A DNA stretch of 64,000 bases from NCBI GenBank assembly GCA_030248215.1, contig JASANG010000926.1:124001-188000 (forward strand). Reading direction: 5' to 3'. Both the position numbers and the translations under genes were made by a program. The notes below the pieces were generated by a model. That model saw only the letters and a program-made list of their open reading frames with translations. It did no database searches and was not told the origin of the DNA. Positions 10,537 through 22,433 of the stretch are shown in pieces. Numbering within the stretch: position 1 is the first letter of the stretch; the number at the start of each line of letters is the position of its first letter. Source of the DNA: Enoplolaimus lenunculus. Lineage: Eukaryota > Nematoda > Enoplea > Enoplida > Thoracostomopsidae.

Positions 10537-10544
10537 TAAAGTTT

Positions 10545-11189
10545 TAAACCAGTGGTCCCTTACAGCAGGTTGGACTTGGCTACGATCATACAATGAAAAC
10601 AATTTTTGGGTAAAAAATCCACTTAAGATCTTTGTTATCCTTAGGTAACAAACAGCGCAGCCAGTCACAAACGTTTGTTGCTTGTTAATGTCGTTTACCT
10701 CTGGTTCACTTTCAAACCACAAATGTTATCAGGAACATTAATATTTGATTTACTAACCATTAAAATCTGTCAGACATAATTGTTTAAAATTTGGTCACCA
10801 CAATATTTCGAACTTTTTCGGGTAATCACCCAATTAAATTAACTCCGAGTCGGACTCGAGTTTACACTGTGAAGCGTAGGGCAATTCCGGCTCCAATTTT
10901 AGCGCAAGCATAAGCTATTAAGCTTATTTGGTTGATATATCACAAACAACGATTACAAGTCAACTTGGTTGCAGTATTTGCAACCGAAGACATTGATTTG
11001 CAATAATTGCATAAGGCAAGTAAAGATTTACTCAATATACTAATTTCGATAGGTATGTGAAATCAGGTGGAACAGTACCCAAAATACGTATGTGGGGTGT
11101 TCTTGCTTTAATTATGCTGATAAAAATTTATTAACAGTTTACACAACATTGACAAATATTAAAATAAATTATCAAATGCGTATAAGGTC
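10545..11189. other. Intergenic, nothing recognised
   Basis: AT-rich sequence without repeats shared elsewhere in the window. Confidence 0.4.
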
Positions 11190-11406
11190 TACCTTCTCAA
11201 ATTTGTATAGCATCTGTCACCAGTTTAGCAATAGGTTTTCACACCGTCGAACTCTTGCAATAGCAGATTTTAAAATTTGCCCAAAGATAAGATAAATTAA
11301 ATGAAAAATATGACCAGTTGCTAAAGTGTATTATTTGGTAATTTGAAAATGCAAAGTCCTAACGCCAGCTGGTTATAGGTGCTACGCACATTTGAGAATG
11401 TGGTCA
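11190..11406. mobile_element. ATTCTCAAATG-family repeat
   Basis: CCTTCTCAAATTTGTATAGC to CTACGCACATTTGAGAATGT with CATCTGTCACCAGTT/GCTGGTTATAGGTG arms. Confidence 0.68.
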
Positions 11407-11788
11407 TATGTCCGAATTTACCGTTGACGGATCCATAAAATTTCAAAATAGCACAAACTGACGTATTTGTTAATTTTCCAGCACAAAATATTGTCCAATA
11501 CAAAATATATTTTATTAATTATACGAGCTAAGATTCAGGATTTCGGATCATGTTTAGGATTAGGCTCGCACTCAGGTTTAGGTTTCCACACACCAAAGCT
11601 TAGACTCAGGTAAACAATCAACAATAATGTGGGGGACTTTGAGAACTGTCGACACTGCTCGATGGTTCAAGCCTGAACGCTCTTGTAACCTTTGTAAGGC
11701 TGACCCCTTCTAATTAGAAGTCTTGGCTACGTGCCTGAAAATACCTAACCAGTACGTGAATTGTATACCTTAGACGATTTAACGCTTA

Positions 11789-11962
11789 GGGTTGCGCTCC
11801 ACTTGATGACCGGCGCCGGCCGTCACTGTCCGTCACCATACGTTAACGTCCGTGTGATAGATGCGTACGATACCGTACGCTGTCGGACGGCGTCGGACGG
11901 TGACGAACAGCGCCGTAAGGCGACGGACGGCACCACACGTCAACGAAAGTATAGCGCAACCC
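11789..11962 (+). mobile_element. PIF/Harbinger-like MITE
   Basis: GGGTTGCGCTCCACTTGATG to GAAAGTATAGCGCAACCC with TTA/TAA at the edges; GC-rich interior of CCGTCCGTCACC type. Confidence 0.78.
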
Positions 11963-12866
11963 TAAACTGCAAGTTACTTGTAGCACATAGCAAAAATTGT
12001 AATGAAATATTTTGCAAATGTTATACATACGAATTAAGTACTTTAATTTTTTTATTTAATTTGTGAATTACTACACATTCGGCATATATACGGCAATTGT
12101 AAAAAGCGATATATTGCAATAGGTGCGACAAACATTTGAGAATATGACCAACTATTTTAACCGCTGTATTCTACGCCGAAAATACGTTCACAAAGATCGT
12201 CAAAAATAACCACTCGGGCTTCAAAGAAGTTTCACGCAGCGCGTAAACCAAAAGCTTAAACAAAACTAACCAGATCATATCAAGTCAGCCTGTTTGACAT
12301 TGGTGTAATATTCCAAAACGCTTTTTAGATTCTGCGACCCCCCCTCGAGCCAAAAATCGGCATGCCAAAATTTACCTAGGATTTGCCTTTGTACAGCCAA
12401 ATATCCGCATGCTAGAATGCCCGATAGAAATGTGGCAAAATGGTTTTTAGATTATTGGACAGACGGTCCAAAAATTTTCTAGTCCCACAGGAAAACGTTC
12501 CGCCCCTGATCTTTACATGGGCTGAATTAGAGAACACTTGCAAGACCCCCCAGTGCCGTTTACTTATGCGCCTATAATTTTAGCCAAATAATTCACAAAA
12601 TGACCAACGAAAACAAAAAGTGTAATTTGAAATATTTTATAAATTTTAAAATACAAACCATTTTTACCGCAAAACCAAAAAATCAAACTTCACGTTATAG
12701 CCACACACAGGCTGGTTCAAGCAATCAGGAGTATATTTAGGTTGTATTGTCTACGCCTGAATTTTTGATTTGGTCTATTAATCACTGGCAATGATTGGCC
12801 TAGAAAATTGAATAGGTGGGGGCTGACACTGCTAAAAATAACTTAAACGTAGATTCCTGATATATA
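11963..12866. other. Intergenic, no gene seen
   Basis: Contains an ATTCTCAAATG fragment near 12128, CCCCCC-rich sequence at 12340, and a TTAGGC-B end at 12488. Confidence 0.4.
12488..12523 (+). mobile_element. TTAGGC-B MITE, 3' end fragment
   Basis: GGAAAACGTTCCGCCCCTGA then TCTTTACATGGGC is the right end of a B element. The rest is not visible. Confidence 0.5.
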
Positions 12867-13308
12867 CTGTAGTGACGCGAATAAGAGGGGGAACTAATAT
12901 TTATTTGGCCTCTCCAGAGGGTACCCCCGGTTATTCGGTTACGGAATGTTATTTATTTTTAACCTGCACTCTGCCGTCCTTCGTTACTGATATATATATG
13001 CGGTGTTGCAACAATCCGTTAAATTAAACGTTTATTGGTCTGGAATCAAAAGCTTGAGCGATAATGCAAGGTTAAACTAAGGAATTACCTTCAAACTTTA
13101 AGTATGCTTTAAAGTTTCGAACTCAACGTTATTTGGGCCTGGAGTCATTTATGTGCTATAATTAGGGATAGTTGACATTTATGGACTCTAATTAGGGCTT
13201 GGAACTCTATCCGCTTACGTACTCTTATTAGGGATAGCAGACTCTAATTGATTTGGACTCCAAATAGGGACCTCCTCTTATTACCCCCTCTTATTTGGGT
13301 CACTACAT
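12867..13308 (+). mobile_element. Tc1/mariner-like MITE
   Basis: CTGTAGTGACGCGAATAAGA to CTTATTTGGGTCACTACAT flanked by TA. Full-length relative of 7013-7440 in the same orientation. Confidence 0.84.
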
Positions 13309-13662
13309 TAAATGGCGTATGGTTTAACGATTTAAGTAACACATAAACTTAATAGAAAAGTTATTTAGACAGCATTGGGTTAGCGGTTAGGCTTAGGCTT
13401 AGGCTTCTTTTGCTACGGTTGTCAGGTATACATGGCAGGACGTTGCCAGGGGGGTTTCAGGTGTCTAAAACCCCTTTGGTGTTTTACGTGGGACCGGAAT
13501 GGTTTTAAAAGCGGACGAAATGACAAAAATGGAACAAGTTTCACAAAAAATGTCGGTTCAGTTACGGATCACAGATTCCTTGGACGAGGTCGAATATAGG
13601 TTGGCTTAGCTCCTGACACCCATCCGAGTAAGTTGCGCACTTCCATATAGTGAGTTCTTTTA

Positions 13663-13783
13663 GGGTGACTCTATACTTTTGATGCTGTCCGTCACCGTGC
13701 TGCATTGTACTTACGGTAATTAATCCTCACATACGACACCCTACGGTGTCGGACGGCGACGGACGGCAAATACTGCGCCACCC
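13663..13783 (+). mobile_element. PIF/Harbinger-like MITE, degenerate
   Basis: GGGTGACTCTATACTTTTGA to TACTGCGCCACCC, interior TCGGACGGCGACGGACGG. Confidence 0.7.
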
Positions 13784-13989
13784 GTAAAGGCCAGCCTGAT
13801 TTTTTGCTCGCCTGGTCCAAAAAGTTCAGTACAAAATAGGATACGCTTATACACAGGACATCTTTTAAGCATCGCGCCAGGTAAAATGTTAAACGTGAAC
13901 AGATATTAAACATCCCAAGCGAAATGAGCTTGAAGCCGGATATTATTTTACAAGGGGCTTTAAATATCACAAAAACTATTTAATACGCT

Positions 13990-14117
13990 CAACCCCCCTT
14001 GAAAAAATTTTGTCTCCCTTGATAAGTTTGAATACTTCATTTGTAAGTCATCGGATTACCCTTGTATGCCCCGCCTAGAATATTTAGCACCCGTAGCAAG
14101 GAGATCAGGCTACGGGT
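13990..14117 (-). mobile_element. CGTAGCC-family hAT-like MITE, partial
   Basis: CTTCATTTGTAAGTCATCGG, GTATGCCCCGCCTAG, and the end CAGGCTACGGGTCTTG. Confidence 0.6.
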
Positions 14118-14451
14118 CTTGAACATGCACCCTCCATAGCAGGCATGTAGTCAGTCTCACATGTAAGGGGGAACTAAAATGGGGCATTTGGAGGACTTGA
14201 ATGATTTCCTGCCGGGGTCAAAACAGTACAAGACAGCCAAAATATCTTAAATCACCGCCGTGTTTACGTGTCACCAATTTTAGGAAAGGACCCGACTATC
14301 TGGTCCTTTAAAGGAATGGCTGAAAAAACCTACCGTAATCTCGTTTTCATTGCTTAAAATTTTATCGTTTTGGTATTGTCTAAAAAATGAAAAAATTTCA
14401 TAATTTCTATCGACAATGTTTTGCGTTCAATTCTGGTTTCATTACAGAACT

Positions 14452-14654
14452 ACGCCCATAACCGGGTCCGTAACCAATTCCGGGTAGGGGGCTGATCACC
14501 CAGAACAAATTTGGACCTCACATACAAAATTCTTTTTACGCTGTTTGTATTTCAACCTTGCTTGTAAATCATTGAAAACCTTTGTATGCTCGTCCTGAAA
14601 ATTTTTTTAGCCCTCCTGGCAAGGTGAGTTAGCTACAGGCCTATCCATTACCCG
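14452..14654 (-). mobile_element. CGTAGCC-family hAT-like MITE
   Basis: CGGGTCCGTAACCAATTCCG, core CAACCTTGCTTGTAAATCAT, end GTGAGTTAGCTACAGGCCT. Confidence 0.68.
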
Positions 14655-14835
14655 AGTAAATTTTCATCAGGGCATCGTTGTAAAAATACGTATCTTTAAG
14701 CTTTAGTCTTTTCACAATTCAGATAATTTCTCGGCAACTCGGAAAAAGTCAAAAAATAATTTTCTCGCTCGTTCACGAACAGTTATATTTTTACCTAACA
14801 GTGGTATTACACACCGAAATCAAATCCTGGCTAGC

Positions 14836-14984
14836 CAGGCCGATAGCCAGCTCACCTTGATTTTGGGGGCTAAAAATTTTCAGGAGAGGCACACAAGGAT
14901 TTTCTGATGACTTACAAGCAAGAGTGGAATATTTCTAGGGGACTGAAAGGGGCTGAGCCCTCATAGACCGGCTACGGGTTTATG
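14836..14984 (+). mobile_element. CGTAGCC-family hAT-like MITE
   Basis: CAGGCCGATAGCCAGCTCAC, TTTTCAGGAGAGGCACACAA, end GACCGGCTACGGGTTT. Confidence 0.68.
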
Positions 14985-16202
14985 GCTATGCCACTGAAAC
15001 AAATGAGATTTGTTCAAGTTCACAAATCGTTTTGTCTAAAACGCAACGGCTTGCACGTTTTACGAAACATTGCAGCAAAAATTGACTGCATATGCGTGCA
15101 AAACTGCAATTATGCAATATATCGCACAACTTAAATATTTTGCCAAAAAACAATAATTCTGCAAATTTTGAATTGTTTTGACGAAACCGTTTCGAGCAAC
15201 GAAATTTGAAATTCGGGCGTTTCAAAAAATTGAAGATAAATTTCGTTCTAAAAGCGAGCATTTGGTTTTTAGCTAACGAATCAAAAATGATCCTAACTCT
15301 CACAGGCCTGTGTAGTGACTTGAAAATGGGACGATTGGGTGTATTTTTAGAAAACAAAATAAGAATATTTACCGTTTAATTAAATTTGCAATCGTTAAAC
15401 ATTTCAATAACGGCCCCGTGTGAAGATCAGGGGCGGTACGTTTTTCTGTCGGACTGCAATAGAGTCAGCTTAAACTTTAGACAATTTTTTTGGTTAGGCT
15501 TAGTGATTAGGTATAAGCTCATTCTTACTTGTTGGTTTTGGATTAAGGTTAGTGAAATGATATATACTACTGTTACGGCCCTGTTCTATACGTTGGTCCA
15601 GTATCTTAGGAATATCAATAAGTACGTATTGGCAAGGAATGGACGCAACTAAACAATAATCTTAAATTATTGTCAAAAATTCATATTTAAGCGTTTTTAC
15701 GGAAATATTTGACAATTTAGATTTTGAAAATACTGGAGCCGCAGGGGTTATTCTACACCCCCCGCCATTCGGTGTTCGTTTAGTCACAAAGCGAACATCA
15801 GTGGCTTTCATAGTCGCGTTTAAGCAGCATGCGGTAGGTGAAACGTTTACTAAAGAAAATTTTCAAAAAATGCTTACAATTTTTGGTTTTTCTAAAACGA
15901 GAAAATAGCGAAAAATTTGCTAATATTTGTCGATGATAAATGAACTTTTGCCCTAGAAAAAGGCTACCCTAATAGCAACTATGAGAACAACACTGATATT
16001 GAATATAGATAAATACATTTTATCTCATTTAAACACAGACAAGAACAAATATATGGACTAGGGGGAACCTCAGTCAGCCCAACCCCCATAAAAATATAGA
16101 GTGTTATCCAAAGTTACGCATACACATCTAGTATTTTAAGGAAATAATCTTAAATCAATGTCACCAGGTCTCAATCTGATAATTCAAAGTTACTAAAATT
16201 GA
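14985..16202. other. Intergenic with one TTAGGC-B MITE
   Basis: The 123-codon minus frame at 14986-15357 is Phe/Lys-rich and AT-driven, with no coding signature. Nothing else recognised outside 15412-15599. Confidence 0.4.
15412..15599 (-). mobile_element. TTAGGC-B hAT-like MITE
   Basis: Ends GGCCCCGTGTGAAGATCAGG and CCCTGTTCTATACGTTGGTCC. Internal GGACTGCAATAGAGT and decayed TTAGGC hexamers. No clear duplication. Confidence 0.72.
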
Positions 16203-16387
16203 GGCCAATGGTACTTTTAGGGCCGTATCAGTAGATTAAGCGTATTCCTAAGCCTAAGCCTAAGCGTTGCAAAAGCGTATTCCTAAGCCGAAGCCTAAGC
16301 CTACGCCCAACAATGTAATCTAGAATGTAAGCGTTCTCTTTTACTGACACACCAGAAACCGGGACGGCCTTAAAAGTAACATGGACC
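16203..16387 (+). mobile_element. TTAGGC-A hAT-like MITE
   Basis: Same ends as 10357-10536, with two blocks of CCTAAG hexamers separated by the spacer GTTGCAAAAGCG. Flanks AAAATTGA and AAAATTAG are a near-perfect 8-bp duplication. Confidence 0.82.
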
Positions 16388-16494
16388 AAAATTAGTATCA
16401 CGTATCCATACGGGATAGAGACGCGCTGAAAGTTAGAAGATTGTAAATTTCAATTGAATCTGAAACAAGTCGGTGGCTTTACAATGCCTCACCC

Positions 16495-16648
16495 GACACT
16501 TTTCTAAACCTAAGCATAATCCTAAGTGTAGGCCTGAACGCAAACCTAAGCCTAATCGTAAAGATGGTCAATTAATTGTCGAGTCGACCAGATTTCGGAA
16601 TACGACTTGTCGGGCGATGAATTATCGTGATATATTTTTCAATAGAGT
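16495..16648 (+). mobile_element. TTAGGC-C element, fragment
   Basis: CCTAAGCATAATCCTAAGTG, hexamer traces, then AATTGTCGAGTCGACC and ACGACTTGTCGGGCG. It shares this order with 32917-33098 and 45266-45718. A CACTGTAAATTCC element follows. Confidence 0.5.
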
Positions 16649-16654
16649 AATATA

Positions 16655-16903
16655 CACTGTAAATTCCAGTTTACTGATTTTAACTCAGAATGAGCTAAAT
16701 CCACTTTGAGGTCTTCTGAGCTCTGTATCAGGTCTTTCTGAACTCTCTGAATTGATTTAACTCATTCTGCGTTAAATAATCCAGTAACGGCAGAATTAAA
16801 TCAACTCAGAGTGAGTTAACGTTTACTGTGATTCACTCAGAAATAACCAGAAATAACTAATTCTCTCTGTGAGTTGATTAATCAACTCTATGGAATTTAC
16901 AGT
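16655..16903. mobile_element. CACTGTAAATTCC inverted-repeat MITE
   Basis: CACTGTAAATTCCAG to CTATGGAATTTACAGT. The interior is made of alternating TTAACTCAGA and GAGTTGATT steps on both strands. Confidence 0.75.
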
Positions 16904-17770
16904 ATGTCACAAACCTTGAGTTTTCATCACCAAGAAATCTCGAATGCGATTTGGATTGAACCTCAGCTGAAACCTATTGATTGATAAGATCAGAAGGGCC
17001 AATGAAACGAAAACGACCGTAACAGTTGTATATGCAAATTCGTCAGACTTAAAGCCTTCGCAAAAAATTACTATAAGGTTTAAGCTTACTCTATTGCAGT
17101 TCCTCAAAAACGCGTTTCATCTCTCATCTGTACCCGGGCAACCGGAAGTAGCATCAAGAGCTCTGTTGCGGATCAAAGCAGATTTTCTTTAAATTGAAAT
17201 TTTTAAATAACATTTTTTCAACTTTAAGGTCCTCAAACTTCGACAAGCGAGTGGATCCCAACTCGACTCGAGTCATTTGCTACTCAATCATAGCAAAAAT
17301 GGTGTCCGCGCCTATGCAGATTATTCAGATTATGGGTTGTAGGCTAACCTACGATACAGGTTTTTAGGAGATTTTTGGGTGAAGAAACAGGATATACTGG
17401 AGTGTACTGGTTAGACAAAATTGTTGTCATTTTTGTGTTAAAATTGTTTAGTTTTTGGGATTTTTCCGCTCAAATGGCTTGTATATGCCTGGGCATATTT
17501 TCCTGTTCAAATAAAACCAAAATGTAAAATATAAACAGACAGCAGCGCAGTTGACGCCACGTTTAATGTTGGTTGATTTTAAAATAAAACTTCAATCAAA
17601 CGATGTGGTTTTTACCCTGAACCCCCGAATACTTAAAATGAACAATTTGTAATAGTTTCTGGCACAGCGTAGACATACTATAGTATTTTTAGTAATTGCA
17701 AAACCAAACCTAACAGCTTTGCCAGTTTTTGCTTAGCCTGAATACCCGTATATATTAGGTTTTCAACTTT

Positions 17771-17935
17771 GGCCCATGTAAAAATCAGTTGCGGAACGTT
17801 TTTCTGCGCTAATGCAATATAATAAGTGTAAACTTTATTCGAATTATTTTGCTAAGGTTTTAGGCTTAGGCTTGGTTATGGTTAGGTATAGAATTAGGCT
17901 TAGGAATAAGCTTATACTACTGTAACGCCTAAGCC
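17771..17935 (-). mobile_element. TTAGGC-B hAT-like MITE, one end eroded
   Basis: GGCCCATGTAAAAATCAG, then CGGAACGTTTTTCTGCG, TTAGGC hexamers and GCTTATACTACTGTAACGCC. The final repeat is missing, and a TTAGGC-C element follows directly. Confidence 0.65.
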
Positions 17936-18056
17936 AGGTCACAAAATATCAACTCGACAAGTTATCGAGCCAATTGGTGAGCGACGAGTATTGGAGTCTC
18001 CGAGATGTTGAATTACAAGTTGTCGTCGACGAATTGTCGTAATACTATTTTTAGCT
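17936..18056. mobile_element. TTAGGC-C element, GTCG-rich end
   Basis: AACTCGACAAGTTATCGAGC and ACAAGTTGTCGTCGACGAAT match the GTCG-rich end of family C, directly abutting a TTAGGC-B copy. Confidence 0.45.
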
Positions 18057-18140
18057 AAATACGCACCACCTTGTGACCGTCTATTAAACATTTCGTAAAG
18101 AAATGCTTCTTATGTCTCCGGATTCACTCTTCCTTTGTTC

Positions 18141-18361
18141 GGCCAATATTACTTTAAGGAGCGTAACAGTAGATTAAGCGTATTCCTAAGCCTAAAGCCT
18201 AAGCCTAAAGCCTAAGCCTAAGCGTTGCAAGAATGTGTTCCTAAAACTAAGCCTACGCCTAAGCCCTTTAAGCCTAAACAAAAGAAATGTAATCTAGGAT
18301 CTAAACTTACTCTTTTATAGACCCAGCAGTAACCTGGACGCCCCTTAAAGTAACGTGGTCC
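18141..18361 (+). mobile_element. TTAGGC-A hAT-like MITE
   Basis: Starts GGCCAATATTACTTTAAGGA and ends CCCTTAAAGTAACGTGGTCC. Three CCTAAG blocks, one spacer. No clear target duplication. Confidence 0.8.
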
Positions 18362-19128
18362 CATTTGGTTCAGTTGCTTTTGCCCATTTACATTTAAACA
18401 ATAGTTGCTACGGTTGAAATTTGAAAAATATTAAATATAAAAACCACAAAATAATGCAGAAAAATTCAATTTTTCAATTGCCGATAAATATCAATATCTG
18501 CAATCATTGCACTTTGGTAATATCGCTTGCAAACGGCTACGAATTTCTCAACAGGCAGCATTTGGGAACGATATTAATATTAGGAATTAGCATCATGGCA
18601 AGTTCAACTTATTAATAAGGGGGGTCAAAAAATTTCAAATGAACCGTGCGAGAATCAGCAGCTTTTCCATGGGAAAAATGCGAAAAACGTTTCCAGGAAC
18701 GTCGATCTCCCGTGTTCCCACTGACCAATGATTTGGAAGAATGATGACGTAATTTTAGGCAGGGTACAAATTGGTTCAACGTGAATCAATATTACAACCA
18801 GAATATTAAAAATAACGCTAAAAGCTTAACCTACTCAGCTTTTCGGCCGACTCCGGTTGTGGAACCAGAACTGTAAACTTTCAATCGCTCGATTGACCCC
18901 CAGTTCAGATTTCACCAAATGCGCATTTAGATTCAATCAAAAAATGTTGCAAAACTTTTAGAATAAATCTAAGAGGCCAGGCAGTAACAAAGGTGCATTA
19001 ATCATTCCGTCTACCACTCGATGACTCAGATAAACCTTGAAATCCGGTGACCAGAACAAGGGGATGATTGAGGTATGTGACCCCCTTCAGATGATTATTG
19101 TCCATCCTGTGATTGGTTGGAAATACAT
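18362..19128. other. Intergenic, nothing firm
   Basis: AT-rich DNA up to the decayed coding-like block beginning near 19129. Confidence 0.35.
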
Positions 19129-19560
19129 TTATGCCAAAAATAGCTTTATGTAAAGTGATATGGTGAGCTTTGAAAGGTTGGTCCATGTAAAGATCGGCCG
19201 TGGCCCCCCAACAGCATGTCGACAAAAACTATATAGAGTGTCAATTGCTGTTCTACGATGTTTCTCTGTTTTATACACAATAGAATAGCAGCTTATAATA
19301 AGCTGCCCTGTTATTTTAGTGCAGTCTCGGATGATTAGATGTTTTGTCGTCACTAAGCAGGGTGACACCGAACCAATAATATAACTTATTCCGAACTTTG
19401 ATTCTGAAATTGTTTTCATAAGTCCATCGAATGCTAAAACGTATTCCGAAGATAGCAGACAGTTCTAACTCATTCAAAAACATAAACAGATGTTGCTGAA
19501 GCTGACTGGATTTTGCTTTTTCAAAAATCAATTGGCTTTCCAATCCGAGCCTTGTTCCTG
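19129..19560 (-). pseudogene. Coding-like minus-strand stretch split over overlapping frames
   Basis: Minus-strand frames of 75-96 codons overlap here. The first reads LESQLIFEKAKSSQLQQHLF and onward; the next frame continues with IISCYSIVYKTEKHRRTA. A shift between frames partway along suggests a decayed coding sequence or an exon with an unrecognised splice junction. No match to a family I know. It lies downstream of the candidate exons at 20.7-23.8 kb on the same strand. Confidence 0.2.
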
Positions 19561-20045
19561 TTTGAAACCAATTCCGAACTTATGTTGCCACCCTGTTGTT
19601 TAGATCTAAATTGTGTTCATGCGTTAGTTTTATTTGTGATTCATCTTAATTGAACGAACGTAAAGAAGTCAATTTTATGGCAATAGTTCGTGGTTTGTAT
19701 ATGGGTCAAAAATATGTTTATTACCTGTAAAATTTTGCCCCCACCCCATTTTGAGATCCTGCATCCGCCACTGACAGCAAGTAACATCAATGCACTGTAA
19801 AATTACGCAATTATCTTGAACGCAGACGAAAAGTTGAATTCGATACAAATTTCACGTATACAATGCTTAACGGCCATAAGAATGCGAACACCATAAAAAT
19901 TTAAAGGCAAAAATGTGGCATAGGGCCCACACGCGAATTTCCGTATTGAAGGGATTTGACACTCCAGAAACAATGGTTAACCCTTTTCTGCATCGAGTGT
20001 TCTATGGGTACCTAGTTTCGCTCTATACACGTGCATTAAAGGCGG

Positions 20046-20175
20046 CCCATGTATAGAACAACACCGGAACAGTTGTATAAACATATTCCTAAACCTATAC
20101 CTAAGCCTAAAGCAAAACAGTTAGTCTAACGCTAAAACTGACACTATTACATCCCTGCAGGAAAATGATCCGGTT
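20046..20175 (+). mobile_element. TTAGGC-B hAT-like MITE, degenerate
   Basis: GGCCCATGTATAGAACAAC, CATATTCCTAAACC, hexamers, then ACATCCCTGCAGGAAAATG. Both ends are recognisable but eroded. Confidence 0.55.
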
Positions 20176-20239
20176 CTGTTATGGGCGGAAGCCCCCTGAT
20201 TGGGAACAGTCGTATTAATTTTAAGCACTTAAAACTTTC

Positions 20240-20434
20240 GGTCAATGTATCAGGGTAGTAATTGTAGTATAAGCATATTACTAAACCTAATCCTAAAAGC
20301 CTAAGCGTAACCATGAGCTTACACAAAACCTAGTCTACGCATATTCCTAAGCAAAAAACGCTTAGATTAAAGCTTAAGATTACTCTATTGCAGTCCTACA
20401 GAAAAACGTTCCATCCCTGATCTTTACATGAGCC
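20240..20434 (+). mobile_element. TTAGGC-B hAT-like MITE
   Basis: GGTCAATGTATCAGGG to CCCTGATCTTTACATGAGCC with two hexamer blocks and CTATTGCAGTCCTACAGAAA. It lies just beyond the candidate exon at 20721-21021. Confidence 0.7.
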
Positions 20435-20720
20435 AAAATGACCATGACAAAAACTGTTATTTGTCACCGCAACGGGGTCGTTTTATCACTGTTCATACAG
20501 TTTGTGGTTCACCAAACAGCTTTTCAACGATGCGTTATCCAAAATTTGACACTGGCCCATCTTCGTTGTTTCCATAGGTTTACGCAGATTTATCTAAACT
20601 ACAACGATTTCTTGTGCTAAATTACTACCTTTGGTGTGAAAATATAACCAAATGCCAAATGGGTTCCACAGAAACGAACCAGATTTGATTTTTAATTTTC
20701 ACTTCAAAATTTTTGAAATA

Positions 20721-21021
20721 TCAAACCAAACAGATCGGGATTGAGTTTTGAGTCGAGTAACGTAAAATGAAATAACCTTCTTGATCTGTGGTGCCCGATT
20801 TGTTCCAGGAGTACAGTTTCCGGTTTATAGCAGCTGGTTTCAAAGTGTCACCCCAAATTTGTAGTTTGCCTACTTTTACAAAACAAACTTGGTTTAACAT
20901 TGGTATATAACTGGTAACCATCCCGTTTGTGATCAAGATTTTATTTTCTATGGGTGCATTAATATCATTCGACAAAATTTTCGGGCCCGAAGATTGCGAG
21001 TTCGAAAATTTAACTCGGCCT
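20721..21021 (-). CDS. Candidate terminal exon of an unidentified minus-strand gene
   Basis: On the minus strand an acceptor (ATATTTTAG, AG at 21023-21022) opens a frame of 99 codons ending in TGA at 20723-20721. The frame is polar and coding-like, including NKILITNGMVTSYIPMLNQ and KLQIWGDTLKPAAINRK. The previous intron would have to be phase 2. A weaker alternative is that the exon ends at 20777 at GAAG|GTTATT. No transposon family seen elsewhere in the window overlaps it. I do not recognise the protein family. Other minus-strand coding-like stretches at 22056-22295 and 23282-23800 could belong to the same gene, but their intron phases do not join directly. Confidence 0.4.
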
Positions 21022-21341
21022 CTAAAATATAACAGGTTAATATTCTAATCCGTCAACCGGTGACTGTTTCGCGTTTCAGGGGGTTATATCCTGCGTGCTC
21101 CCTCGTCTTGAACAGATTCTTTAGTATCCGTATTGCGGGTTGAGTCTGTCATCATAGTTCTTAGCCCAGGCCATAATGAAAGGAAGACTTCACCGCTTTA
21201 TAATTGGATCCTTTGGCAAATTTTAAGAATTTATACTGAAACCTTTGCCAGTTGCTGTTGTGTTGTCGCCCGTTGAAAAGCAATCTTTTACTGCTTTGGA
21301 CACGTGACTAGACTTTAATTTACATATTTTATAACACATAT

Positions 21342-21387
21342 TATATATATGTATATATATACACATACATATATATACTTATATATA

Positions 21388-21471
<84 letters not shown>
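21342..21471. repeat. (TA)n microsatellite
   Basis: About 130 bp of nearly pure TA, with a few interruptions (GTATATA, ACACATAC) on the left. Confidence 0.97.
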
Positions 21472-21473
<2 letters not shown>

Positions 21474-21811
21474 TGACTTAGTGCTCTATCTGGGTTGAAT
21501 TTAAACTGGCCAGACACCATTTTAGGTTTGAATAGTTGCCTATTTCTGGTTCAAATTGTGTGAAATTTAGTTAAAGTTACACCCGTATGTCCTGGCAAAC
21601 GATTATAACAACAGGTGATTGAAGACAAGACCATTTTGCACGGTAGTCGTTACGGAAGGTAGGCATTTAAGAAGCCGTGAAAAGAACTAAGTTTGTCTAA
21701 GTTTCAAACGTATATCCAAGCATAAGTGAGCGTCGACTATGGATAACCCGTTTCTCGGATTCGGTCCTGTACCAGCCAGCAGCCAGACGGGGTGCTTTGG
21801 TTGGGACTCAG

Positions 21812-21995
21812 GGCCCATGTTAGTGTTAGGGGCGTCCAGGTTTCTGGCGGGTCTAAAAAAGAGTAGGTTTAGATTCTAGATTATATTTTTGCTTAGGCTT
21901 AGGCTTAGGCTTAGGCTTAGGAACACATTTTTGCCACGCTTAGGCTTAGGCTTCATGAATACGGATAATCTACTGTTACTTAGAAAAGTTTTAAG
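21812..21995 (-). mobile_element. TTAGGC-A hAT-like MITE, one end eroded
   Basis: Starts GGCCCATGTTAGTGTTAGGG and holds a run of about five TTAGGC hexamers at 21894-21925, spacer GCCACG, then a second short run. The far end (CTACTGTTACTTAGAAAAG) has lost its terminal repeat. Confidence 0.72.
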
Positions 21996-22027
21996 CGTCT
22001 GTATCAAAGTTTTAACCTCGATTGTAA

Positions 22028-22108
22028 GTTGCCGAAATTCCTTTATATGCTCCTACTAACTTTGTTTACTCTGTCCCAATTTAAGTGAGCTGGCTACGGA
22101 CGTTTTGT
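22028..22108 (-). mobile_element. CGTAGCC-family hAT-like MITE, half element
   Basis: TTTATATGCTCCTACTAAC and the end AAGTGAGCTGGCTACGGACG. It overlaps the end of the candidate exon at 22056-22295. Confidence 0.55.
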
Positions 22109-22295
22109 ATTCATGGATGCGAAAAGAGTTAAAAAATATTTGTGCTCCTAAATCTTGAACCCATTGCGATAGTTTGGCAAAGAGAACCTTTTGGGAATTT
22201 AGGCTCAGACTTTGCCAGATGGCGGCTTTTGTACTTTCATCTATTTTTGATTCATGCTCATTCGCAACCATGCCGGATATAATCGTTGTATTAAC
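22056..22295 (-). CDS. Candidate exon, 3' part overlapped by a hAT-like MITE end
   Basis: After a possible acceptor (CATTACAG, AG at 22297-22296) the minus strand is open for about 80 codons with a polar, coding-like sequence (GMVANEHESKIDESTKAA, then QKVLFAKLSQWVQDLG). The last 50-80 bp, up to the stop at 22058, are the terminal repeat of a CGTAGCC-family hAT-like MITE, so the natural exon end is lost or lies earlier, for example at AAG|GTTCTC. It may be part of the same gene as 20721-21021. Not recognised; support is from composition and one splice site only. Confidence 0.27.
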   Translation of the reverse strand, partial: VNTTIISGMVANEHESKIDESTKAAIWQSLSLNSQKVLFAKLSQWVQDLGAQIFFNSFRIHEYKTSVASSLKLGQSKQS

Positions 22296-22433
22296 CTGTA
22301 ATGTTGATGTTTGTTTTACCGGTGTAAAGAGGATCATATTTCAAAATATGCCTGTTTTGCGCATGATAAACCTTCAGTTGACAGAAATTCTATCGGAATA
22401 CTCAAACATGTTTAGCTGTGTTGAACAAGTTAA

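Noticed and set aside
14986-15357. 123-codon minus-strand ORF
   Set aside because: Phe/Lys/Arg composition follows AT-rich noncoding sequence; no splice signals or motifs.
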